From positions 1 through 16,754 of the forward strand of contig SVKH01000017.1 of the NCBI GenBank assembly GCA_015068545.1: a DNA stretch of 16,754 nt, written 5' to 3'. Source of the DNA: Oscillospiraceae bacterium. GTDB lineage: Bacteria > Bacillota > Clostridia > UBA1381. Of this stretch, positions 6,826 to 13,581 are shown piece by piece (within the stretch, counting starts at the first letter, position 1; the number at the start of each line of letters is the position of its first letter). Made by a program: the position numbers and the translations under genes. The notes under the pieces were generated by a model. The model made no database searches and was not told the DNA's origin. It saw only the letters and a list, made by a program, of their open reading frames with translations.

Positions 6826-7809
6826 ATGGGGTATTTAGACACAGCCTTGACTAAAATAATGAATGAATATGACCATGACAGGACTGTTGCAAGATTAGAA
6901 AGGGAAAAAAGAGTGGAAGAAGTCCATAAAAAGTTACCTGAAATAATGGAAATAGATAAGGAAATAAACCGTCTTGGAGTGGAAAACTTCGGAAATATTA
7001 TAAAAAATCCTGAAAAAAGTAAGGAAATCAATGAGAGTTTTGAAAAGAATCTTAAAGAATTAAACGACAAAAAGAGAAAATTACTGGAGGAAAATAATAT
7101 TCCTTTAGATTATAATGAAGTAAAATATAAATGTGAAAAATGTCTTGATACAGGGTACGAAGACACAAAAAAATGCAGTTGCTTTATACAAAAGCTGATA
7201 AAAATAAGATATAAAATATCAAATATGGAAACAATACTAAAGGATTTTGAAGATTTTTCCTTTGATTATTATTCCGAAAAAAAAGATGGAAATGGCATGA
7301 GCGAAAGGGAAAATATAAAGGACATTTATAAAAGAGCAGTAGAGTTTTCTGAAAGTCCTGATGGAAAGAGCATGCTGTTTTATGGAAATTGCGGAACTGG
7401 AAAGACCTTTTTATCTTCATGTGTTGCGAAAAGAATGATGGATAAGGGTTATAGTGTAATATATATGACAGCTACCGGAATTGTGGAAAAATATGAGGAG
7501 TACAAATACGGTAAAGGTGAATATGACAGGGATATTATAGATATGTTCTATGATACCGACCTTTTGATAATAGATGATTTGGGAACTGAAGCACAAAATG
7601 CCGTTAGTATGCAGTTTATTTTTGAACTAATAAATAAAAGAATCCTTATGGGAAAGAAAATGATAATTAGTACAAACCTTTCTGTAAAGGATATTATAGC
7701 AAGATATACCGCAAGAATAGGTTCAAGGCTTTACGAAAATTTTGAAATACTTAACTTTAAAGGAAGAGATATAAGGATTCAGCAATTGGAAAGGAATGTT
7801 GTAAAATGA
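6826..7809 (+). CDS. DnaC/DnaI-like AAA+ ATPase, probable helicase loader
   Basis: A 327-residue protein of the DnaC/DnaI/IstB group. The N-terminal part (about 20-95) is charged and probably coiled-coil, as in the helicase-interacting half of loaders. A cysteine cluster C103, C106, C117, C119 (KCEKC ... KCSC) looks like the small zinc finger of DnaI-type loaders. The ATPase part has Walker A GNCGTGKT (187-194), Walker B LLIIDD (246-251), a sensor-I-like STN (282-284) and arginines in TARIGSRL (295-302) that fit an arginine finger. Loading the replicative helicase is the likely role; closeness to dnaA and dnaN supports it. IstB of insertion sequences is the main alternative, but there is no IstA or IS end here. 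A ribosome site overlaps the hemZ end. The stop overlaps the next start (ATGA). Confidence 0.85.
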   Translation: MGYLDTALTKIMNEYDHDRTVARLEREKRVEEVHKKLPEIMEIDKEINRLGVENFGNIIKNPEKSKEINESFEKNLKELNDKKRKLLEENNIPLDYNEVKYKCEKCLDTGYEDTKKCSCFIQKLIKIRYKISNMETILKDFEDFSFDYYSEKKDGNGMSERENIKDIYKRAVEFSESPDGKSMLFYGNCGTGKTFLSSCVAKRMMDKGYSVIYMTATGIVEKYEEYKYGKGEYDRDIIDMFYDTDLLIIDDLGTEAQNAVSMQFIFELINKRILMGKKMIISTNLSVKDIIARYTARIGSRLYENFEILNFKGRDIRIQQLERNVVK

Positions 7810-8708
7810 TAAAATATTGCAGAAAAGCTAGAGAAATAGAAGATAGTATATGGTCTGTTTTTACATCATTCGGATATATAGAAACAGAAAAAAAAGAAAC
7901 CGAAAATAGCAATGAATCGGGAAAGTTTTGTTACTTTACAGACGGAAAATGTGTGTGTGTAAAAATAGGTAATATAAATACAAAGGACATTGCCGAAGGA
8001 GTTGCACTTTGCGTAGAAACATCCATCGCAAACGGACTGGATGATTTTACGGTAGAAGTAGGGGATAAAGAGGTATTTGACCTTTTAGTACTTTTTGGAT
8101 TTGAAAAAATAGTAAAATATAATAGCAGTGTAGATGGGTTTAGAGCAGTTTCAAATGGTACATGCTATTCTTATTCCGAAAATACAAAGGAAAGAGCAGT
8201 AAGTTTGATAGATACTGCAAAATTTATGGATGTTTTGGAAAAGCACGGGATAGATATGTCCGATTATGGAATAAACGGAAGTCTTGTATTTTCGGAAAAA
8301 GGTGCAGAGGGACTTTCCTATGATGTTTGCTACAATTTAAGGGTAAATGGATGTATTGTAGAATATTATAGCGAAGATGATGATATTGAAAATGCGTGTA
8401 AGTATGCGGAAAGTAAGGGGATTTCTTCCGTCCTTAGAGTTTATCCTGACGGACTTATTAACATAAAAGATTTTGCAACTAATGAAATAATAGAAACAAC
8501 TGTTGCGGAATTTTTAGGATATTATGATGAGGAAGAAGGTTGTGACTGCGGATGTGACCATGATCATGATGATCACGAATGTTCTTGCGGTCACCACCAT
8601 GACGACGAACATGAATGTTCTTGTGGCCATCACCACGATGATGATCATGAATGTAACTGTGGTCATGATCACCACGGAGATTGCTCCTGCGGACATCATC
8701 ACGAATAA
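7806..8708 (+). CDS. Putative degenerate HisZ/HisRS-like protein with Cys/His-rich metal-binding tail
   Basis: A 300-residue protein of unknown function. Residues 5-30 (KAREIEDSIWSVFTSFGYIE) resemble the opening of class II HisRS/HisZ; DDFTVEVGDKEVFDLLVLFG (79-98) resembles the HisZ DFTLDIGHV..F segment; GLSYDVCYNLRVNG (169-182) resembles the GLDYYTGTVFE strand; and residues 216-237 resemble the end of a HisRS anticodon domain (NGTVxVKDLxTGE). The catalytic motif-2 arginine and motif 3 are not visible, so it is not an active synthetase. This kinship is by eye only. The tail 246-300 is plain: 17 His and 11 Cys in 55 residues, with a 12-residue repeat starting at H257, H269 and H281. Metal binding or storage is likely; the metal is unknown. 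It overlaps the upstream loader gene by 4 bases, so the two are co-translated. Confidence 0.6.
   Translation: MIKYCRKAREIEDSIWSVFTSFGYIETEKKETENSNESGKFCYFTDGKCVCVKIGNINTKDIAEGVALCVETSIANGLDDFTVEVGDKEVFDLLVLFGFEKIVKYNSSVDGFRAVSNGTCYSYSENTKERAVSLIDTAKFMDVLEKHGIDMSDYGINGSLVFSEKGAEGLSYDVCYNLRVNGCIVEYYSEDDDIENACKYAESKGISSVLRVYPDGLINIKDFATNEIIETTVAEFLGYYDEEEGCDCGCDHDHDDHECSCGHHHDDEHECSCGHHHDDDHECNCGHDHHGDCSCGHHHE
8574..8705 (+). repeat. 36-bp coding tandem repeat (Cys/His tail)
   Basis: Three tandem 36-base units begin at 8574, 8610 and 8646 (12 codons each, H-E-C-[S/N]-C-G-H-...), followed by a partial fourth, all in one reading frame. The units differ at many third codon positions, so the repeat is old or under protein-level selection, not a fresh expansion. 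Confidence 0.9.
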
Positions 8709-8711
8709 AAG

Positions 8712-8754
8712 AAATGGGTTGTAGAAAGCTGAAGGTTTTTTGCATCCCATTTTT
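8712..8754 (+). terminator. Long imperfect hairpin between the Cys/His-tail gene and the ppx-like gene
   Basis: AAATGGG (8712-8718) pairs with CCCATTT (8746-8752), then after one T-T mismatch TGTAGAAAGC (8720-8729) pairs with GTTTTTTGCA (8735-8744) using several G-T pairs, leaving the loop TGAAG. Four or five T residues close the structure. It could be a leaky terminator or an mRNA-stabilising hairpin that lowers expression of the next gene; the ppx ribosome site follows 6 bases later. Confidence 0.45.
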
Positions 8755-8769
8755 AAAAGGAGAATATAA

Positions 8770-9549
8770 ATGACAGGAATACTGGATATAGGTTCTAACA
8801 CAATCAGGCTGGTTGTATATGAAAATTGGAAAAAAATAAAGGAAAGATCGTTTCGTTCAGATATTATAAAAAATACATATAATAATATTCTTTCGGAAAT
8901 AGGTATTGATAATCTTTGTGACTACATAAATTTATTAGTTTCTGATATAGAAAATACTGCAATTTATGCCATAGCTACTGCTGCAGTCCGTACTCTTTCA
9001 AATAAAGATGAGGTAAAAGAGAAAATCTTAAATAAAACAGGAATAGAGATTGATATTTTATCAGGAGAAGAAGAAGCAGAATGTGTTTTTTTAGGAATGA
9101 TAAATGAAATAAAGGAAAACAGCGGAATTTGCGTTGACCTTGGCGGCGGAAGTATAGAGTGTATTGAATTTGAAGAAAGAAGAATAACTTTTTCAAAATC
9201 CTACCCTTTAGGCTGTAAAAAAATAAAAAGCGAAAAAGAATTGGATTGTATAGAAAAAGGAGAAGTCTTAGGTAATCTGTATATGGCAGGTGGAACAGCA
9301 AAAGCTGCATATAAGATTTTAAGAAAAGCAGAAAATGTTATAAGTACTGAAGAAATAGAAGATATTTTGGTAATTTTAAAGGAATTACCGGAGGAAACAC
9401 TAAAAAAAATGCTTCCGGATAGATATGATACCATTATTACCGGACTTATGATAATGAAAAAACTAGCACAAATTTACGGAAAAAAAGAAATATATATAGT
9501 AAAAAATGGTGTCCGAGAAGGGTATTTAATAAAAAAAGAGATGATGTAA
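8770..9549 (+). CDS. Short Ppx/GppA-family phosphatase
   Basis: A 259-residue member of the ASKHA-fold Ppx/GppA family (exopolyphosphatase or guanosine pentaphosphatase). Seen: the phosphate-1 loop GILDIGSNTIRLVVY (3-17), IATAAVRTLSNKDEV (68-82), ILSGEEEAECVFLG (96-109), the second phosphate loop CVDLGGGSIECIEF (121-134), MAGGTAKAAYK (172-182), a DRYDTIITGL helix (217-226) and the closing NGVREGYL (246-253). The usual single-module protein is nearer 300 residues; the missing length is mostly between residues 20 and 60, where the arginine-containing RLGxG segment normally lies. The catalytic Glu after the second phosphate loop may be E130. Substrate, polyphosphate or pppGpp, cannot be told. 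AAAAGGAGAA precedes the ATG. The terminator hairpin overlaps its stop codon. Confidence 0.85.
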   Translation: MTGILDIGSNTIRLVVYENWKKIKERSFRSDIIKNTYNNILSEIGIDNLCDYINLLVSDIENTAIYAIATAAVRTLSNKDEVKEKILNKTGIEIDILSGEEEAECVFLGMINEIKENSGICVDLGGGSIECIEFEERRITFSKSYPLGCKKIKSEKELDCIEKGEVLGNLYMAGGTAKAAYKILRKAENVISTEEIEDILVILKELPEETLKKMLPDRYDTIITGLMIMKKLAQIYGKKEIYIVKNGVREGYLIKKEMM

Positions 9550-9564
9550 AAATCATCTCTTTTT
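9533..9564. terminator. Bidirectional terminator between convergent ppx-like gene and hydA
   Basis: A 13-bp perfect stem (9533-9545 with 9552-9564, loop GTAAAA) has the core GAGATGAT/ATCATCTC and A/T runs on both sides, giving a T-tail in either direction. It includes the ppx-like stop codon and lies 12 bases from the hydA stop, so it ends both operons. Confidence 0.9.
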
Positions 9565-9575
9565 CTATTGATAGA

Positions 9576-11300
9576 TTATCTCTTTGTATATGTTGTGTGA
9601 AGAAGCTCGTGAGCCTTGTGTGAACCAGGCTTTTCGAAGAATTCCTTGTATAGAATATCCATATCAGGGTTCTTGTGAGACTGTCTTACAGTAGCATTCT
9701 TATCTTCTGCATAAAGAGCCTTAGCACGTTCTTTCTTAACGTCAACTGTCATTCTTGTCTTAGCATCGTAAATTGGTTGACCACCACCAGTTACACATCC
9801 GCCAGGGCAAGCCATAACTTCGATGAAGTGGTAGTTCTTTTCGCCTGCTTTGATAGAATCAAGAAGCTTTCTTGCATTACCAAGACCATGAGCGATAGCA
9901 ACATTTACGTCCATGCCGCCCATTTTAACAGTTGCTTCCTTGATACCGTCTGTTCCACGAACAGCTTCAAAATCAAGGTTATCAAGTTCCTTTTCTTCCA
10001 AAATCTCATAAACTGTTCTAAGTGCTGCTTCCATAACACCGCCGGTTGTACCGAAGATATGAGCTGCACCTGATGCTTCACCAAATGGAGTATCGAACAT
10101 TTCATCAGGAAGATTTTTAAATATAATACCAGCTTCCTTAATCATCTTAGCAAGCTCTCTTGTTGTGATAACATAATCAACGTCACGAAGAGATCCGTTA
10201 GCCATTTCTGGTCTGTCACATTCAAATTTCTTAGCAACACAAGGCATTACAGAAACAACTACAATCTTATTAGGATCAATGTTGTTCTTTTGTGCAAAGT
10301 AGCTCTTTATAACAGCACCAAACATTTGGTGAGGAGATTTACAGCTTGAAAGATTATCTATAAAATCAGGGAAGTTGTGTTCACAGAACTTGATCCAACC
10401 AGGTGAGCAGGAAGTAATCATAGGTAGAGTTCCACCATTTTTGATTCTTTCCAGTAGCTCGTTGCCTTCTTCCATAATTGTAAGGTCGGCACCTGTATCT
10501 GTATCAAATACCTTGTCAAAGCCAAGTCTTCTAAGAGCTGCAACCATTTTACCTGTTACCGGTGTGCCCATTTCGTAGCCAAATTCTTCGCCAAGAGCAG
10601 CACGAACAGCAGGAGCTGTCTGAACTACAACGTACTTATCAGGATCAGCTATTGCAGCAAATACATCGTCTGTTGCATAGTGTTCATGAAGAGCACCAAC
10701 AGGACAAGCAGCTATACATTGACCACAGTTTACGCAGGCTGTATCTGCAAGATCAGTTTCAAATGCACAACCGATCTTTGTAGCAAAACCTCTTTCCTGA
10801 GCATCAATAACGCCAACTGTCTGAATATCCTTACATACGCTTACACATCTACGGCAAAGTACGCACTTATTGTTATCACGAACGATAGAAGTACCTGATT
10901 CGTCAATCTCGTATTCGTTTCTTACGCCATCGTAAGCAATATCGGAAATACCAAGCTCGTCACAAAGCTTTTGAAGCTCACAAGCCTGATTTCTTGAACA
11001 AGTAAGACACTTTCTGTCATGGTTAGAAAGGATTAGTTCAAGAGTAGATTTTCTTGCTTTTTTTACTTTAGGAGAATGTGTCAAAACTTCGATACCCTCA
11101 CTTACAGGGTATACGCAAGCAGCTTGAAGTGCTCTTGCACCAACAATCTCAACTACACACATTCTGCATGAACCTGTCTGGGAAGCATCTTTTAAATAGC
11201 AAAGAGTAGGAATGTCAATACCGTTAGCCTGAGCTGCTTCCAAAATAGTTGTACCCTCAGGAACACTTACGGTTTGACCGTTTATTTTTAAGTTAACCAT
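9576..11300 (-). CDS. hydA: [FeFe]-hydrogenase catalytic subunit HydA (multimeric NAD-linked type)
   Basis: Catalytic subunit that reduces protons or oxidises H2 at the H-cluster; in HydABC enzymes it couples to ferredoxin and NAD(H) by flavin-based electron bifurcation. 574 residues. In order: plant-type [2Fe-2S] domain (C34, C45, C48, C62), the His-ligated [4Fe-4S] site (H94, C98, C101, C107), two [4Fe-4S] sites (C146/149/152/156 and C189/192/195/199), then the H-cluster domain with C298 (TSCSPGW), C353 (MPCVAKK), and C498 and C502 (MACPGGC). All four H-cluster cysteines are present. S299 stands where single-subunit enzymes such as CpI have the proton-relaying Cys. It lacks the extra C-terminal [2Fe-2S] domain known in Thermotoga HydA. 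It is the last gene of the operon, 24 bases after hydB. Cytosolic: no signal or membrane segment. Confidence 0.95.
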   Translation of the reverse strand: MVNLKINGQTVSVPEGTTILEAAQANGIDIPTLCYLKDASQTGSCRMCVVEIVGARALQAACVYPVSEGIEVLTHSPKVKKARKSTLELILSNHDRKCLTCSRNQACELQKLCDELGISDIAYDGVRNEYEIDESGTSIVRDNNKCVLCRRCVSVCKDIQTVGVIDAQERGFATKIGCAFETDLADTACVNCGQCIAACPVGALHEHYATDDVFAAIADPDKYVVVQTAPAVRAALGEEFGYEMGTPVTGKMVAALRRLGFDKVFDTDTGADLTIMEEGNELLERIKNGGTLPMITSCSPGWIKFCEHNFPDFIDNLSSCKSPHQMFGAVIKSYFAQKNNIDPNKIVVVSVMPCVAKKFECDRPEMANGSLRDVDYVITTRELAKMIKEAGIIFKNLPDEMFDTPFGEASGAAHIFGTTGGVMEAALRTVYEILEEKELDNLDFEAVRGTDGIKEATVKMGGMDVNVAIAHGLGNARKLLDSIKAGEKNYHFIEVMACPGGCVTGGGQPIYDAKTRMTVDVKKERAKALYAEDKNATVRQSHKNPDMDILYKEFFEKPGSHKAHELLHTTYTKR

Positions 11301-11324
11301 AATACATTAGTCCTTTCTTAAGAA

Positions 11325-13118
11325 TTATTCCTTGTCGATAGCATTGAACTTACAAGCAGCCTGACAAGCTCCACACTTAATACACTTATCTTGATCGATA
11401 ACGAATGGTGATTTGATTTCGCCTGAAATAGCATTAACAGGACACTGTCTTGCACATAGGCTACATCCCTTACACTTTTCTGGATCAATCTTATATTGAG
11501 CAAGTGCCTTACATACATGAGCAGGACACTTCTTATCCTTTACGTGAGCTTCATACTCATGACGGAAGTAACGTATTGTGGAAAGAACAGGGTTAGGAGC
11601 AGATTGTCCAAGACCGCAAAGTGAAGATGCCTTAATTGCATAGCATAGCTCTTCAAGCTTGTCGATATCTTCCATAGTTCCCTTACCGTCTGTGATCTTT
11701 GTAAGAAGTTCCAAAAGACGCTTTGTACCGATACGACAAGGTGTACACTTACCACATGATTCGTCAACAGTAAATTCAAGGAAGAACTTAGCGATGTCAA
11801 CCATACAGTTGTCTTCGTCCATAACGATAAGACCACCTGAACCCATCATTGAGCCGATTGCAATAAGTGAATCGTAGTCGATTGGAGTATCCATAAGTTC
11901 AGCAGGGATACATCCACCGGAAGGACCACCTGTTTGAGCAGCCTTAAACTTCTTACCGTTTGGAATACCGCCACCGATTTCTTCAATAATTTCGCGTAGA
12001 GTAGTACCCATAGGGATTTCTACAAGACCGGTGTTGTTGATTTTACCACCAAGAGCGAATACCTTAGTACCCTTTGACTTTTCAGTACCCATTGATGTGA
12101 ACCATTCAGCACCGTTATTGATAATTTGAGCAATATTTGCGTAAGTTTCAACGTTATTTAGTAGAGTTGGCTTGCCCCAAAGTCCCTTAACAGCAGGGAA
12201 TGGAGGACGAGGACGAGGTTCTCCTCTGAAGCCTTCGATAGAAGAAATCAAAGCTGTTTCTTCACCACAAACGAAAGCACCTGCACCAAGACGGATGTCT
12301 AGGTCAAAATCAAAGCCGGAATCGAAAATATTTTTGCCTAATAGGCCGTATTCCTTTGCCTGATTGATAGCAACACGAAGTCTTTCTACGGCGATTGGGT
12401 ACTCAGCTCTGATATAAACGTAACCTTGGTTAGCACCAATTGCATAACCTGCGATAGCCATAGCTTCGATAACAGCGTGTGGGTCACCTTCCAGGATAGA
12501 ACGGTCCATGAATGCACCAGGGTCACCTTCGTCGGCGTTACAAGCTACATACTTTTGATCGTTTTGAGATTTAGCTGCAAATTCCCACTTCATACCTGTT
12601 GGGAAACCACCGCCTCCACGTCCACGAAGACCGGAGTCCTTAATAATTTGGATAACTTCTTCAGGTTTCATTTCGGTAAGAACCTTAGCTAAAGCCTGAT
12701 AACCGTCAACAGCGATATATTCGTCAATGTTTTCTGGGTTGATAACACCACAGTTACGAAGAGCAACACGCTTTTGCTTAGCATAGAAAGGAGTTTCGTT
12801 AAGAGATTTGATAGTATCTTCCTGCACAGTTTCACTGTATAGAAGTCTCTTTACGATACGTCCCTTTAATAGATGTTCTTCAACGATTTCAGCTACATCC
12901 TCAGGCTTAACCATGCTGTAAAAAGCGCCTTCAGGATAGATAACTACTACCGGACCCAAAGCACAAAGACCGAAACATCCTGTTTCAACCAATTTTACTT
13001 CGTTTTCAAGTCCCTTTTCTTTAAGTTGTTTTGTAAATTCTGCTTGGAGAGTTTTTGAACCGGATGATGTACAGCCTGTTCCGCCACAAACCAATACATG
13101 AGATCTGTATATATTCAT
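11325..13118 (-). CDS. hydB: NAD-linked [FeFe]-hydrogenase subunit HydB (NuoF-like)
   Basis: FMN- and NAD(H)-binding subunit, 597 residues, the bifurcating flavin site in HydABC-type complexes. In order: thioredoxin-like [2Fe-2S] domain (C11, C16, C48, C52), the NuoF core with the glycine-rich NAD/FMN loop GLRGRGGGGFPTG (163-175) and NADEGDPGAF (194-203), the [4Fe-4S] site ESCGKCTPCR plus C501, a CPAHVC pair (C531, C536) that may hold zinc, and a ferredoxin-like tail with two [4Fe-4S] motifs (C549/552/555/559 and C579/582/585/589). The architecture matches HydB and HndC and is complete. A weak AGGGGG ribosome site lies before the ATG; the gene begins 18 bases after the small ferredoxin gene. 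Confidence 0.95.
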   Translation of the reverse strand: MNIYRSHVLVCGGTGCTSSGSKTLQAEFTKQLKEKGLENEVKLVETGCFGLCALGPVVVIYPEGAFYSMVKPEDVAEIVEEHLLKGRIVKRLLYSETVQEDTIKSLNETPFYAKQKRVALRNCGVINPENIDEYIAVDGYQALAKVLTEMKPEEVIQIIKDSGLRGRGGGGFPTGMKWEFAAKSQNDQKYVACNADEGDPGAFMDRSILEGDPHAVIEAMAIAGYAIGANQGYVYIRAEYPIAVERLRVAINQAKEYGLLGKNIFDSGFDFDLDIRLGAGAFVCGEETALISSIEGFRGEPRPRPPFPAVKGLWGKPTLLNNVETYANIAQIINNGAEWFTSMGTEKSKGTKVFALGGKINNTGLVEIPMGTTLREIIEEIGGGIPNGKKFKAAQTGGPSGGCIPAELMDTPIDYDSLIAIGSMMGSGGLIVMDEDNCMVDIAKFFLEFTVDESCGKCTPCRIGTKRLLELLTKITDGKGTMEDIDKLEELCYAIKASSLCGLGQSAPNPVLSTIRYFRHEYEAHVKDKKCPAHVCKALAQYKIDPEKCKGCSLCARQCPVNAISGEIKSPFVIDQDKCIKCGACQAACKFNAIDKE

Positions 13119-13136
13119 AATCTGTAAAACCCCCTA

Positions 13137-13508
13137 TTATTTTGATTCTGAACCGATAGTAAAATCGGAAACAGGTTGGTTATTGATGATATGTTCAGCA
13201 ACAACCCTTGCAGCTTTTTCTTCAGTCATTTTTACATATGTTACTTTGTCCTGACCAGGTACATATACTTCAACGATAGGCTCTAGACGGCACATACCGA
13301 TACAACCTGTCTGAGTAACTGTTACGTTAGTAAGATTACGCTTTTCTACTTCCTGCAAGAAAGCGTTAAGAACAGGTCTGGCACCTGCTGCGATACCGCA
13401 AGTAGCCATACCAACAACAACACGGATACCGTCTTCACGGTCTTTACGCAAGTTAACCTGATTAATTGCTCTGTTACGGATTTCTTGCAATTCTGCTAAA
13501 CTTTTCAT
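13137..13508 (-). CDS. Thioredoxin-like (2Fe-2S) ferredoxin, HndB-like
   Basis: A 123-residue thioredoxin-fold ferredoxin of the kind that accompanies bifurcating hydrogenases (HndB; HydE in Acetobacterium operon naming, not the maturase HydE). Residues 29-43 (RVVVGMATCGIAAGA) and 64-77 (VTQTGCIGMCRLEP) are the family motifs. Only three cysteines are present (C37, C69, C73), against four in the comparable HydB domain, so cluster binding is uncertain; as I recall the single Cys in the GTCGIAAGA motif is usual for this subfamily. AAGGAGG before the ATG is strong. It is separated by 73 bases from the gene upstream, the largest gap in the operon. It is not a NuoE (HydC) subunit because the N-terminal helical part is missing. 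Confidence 0.85.
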   Translation of the reverse strand: MKSLAELQEIRNRAINQVNLRKDREDGIRVVVGMATCGIAAGARPVLNAFLQEVEKRNLTNVTVTQTGCIGMCRLEPIVEVYVPGQDKVTYVKMTEEKAARVVAEHIINNQPVSDFTIGSESK

Positions 13509-13581
13509 AAAAATTGCCTCCTTAATAAATAAATGTAAATGAGATATTTATTTTAACCCTTTTAATAGGTAAAAGCGATAG
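13509..13581 (-). other. Largest intergenic gap in the hydrogenase operon
   Basis: This AT-rich gap separates the five signalling genes from the three hydrogenase genes. It contains AAATAAAT and ATTTATTT arms able to pair around an 11-base loop, and a TAAAAT that could be a -10 box, but no convincing -35. It ends in the AAGGAGG of the ferredoxin gene. It could hold an internal promoter or an mRNA-processing site; I cannot decide. Confidence 0.35.

Noticed and set aside
6826..7809. IstB-type transposition helper from an insertion sequence
   Set aside because: No IstA-like transposase, inverted terminal repeats or target duplication; the zinc-finger and coiled-coil N-terminus fits a helicase loader and the gene is inside a tight operon.
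8574..8681. 36-bp repeats resembling CRISPR repeat length
   Set aside because: Units are directly adjacent with no spacers and read as an in-frame protein repeat; no cas genes are present.
8479..8801. Open frames on both strands over the Cys/His tail
   Set aside because: They are shadows of the low-complexity repeat; their products are biased strings with no family resemblance and no ribosome sites.
12426..12692. Plus-strand open frame opposite hydB (similar ones opposite hydA and the HsfB-like gene)
   Set aside because: It lies fully antisense to a well-supported gene, has no ribosome site and no recognisable family.
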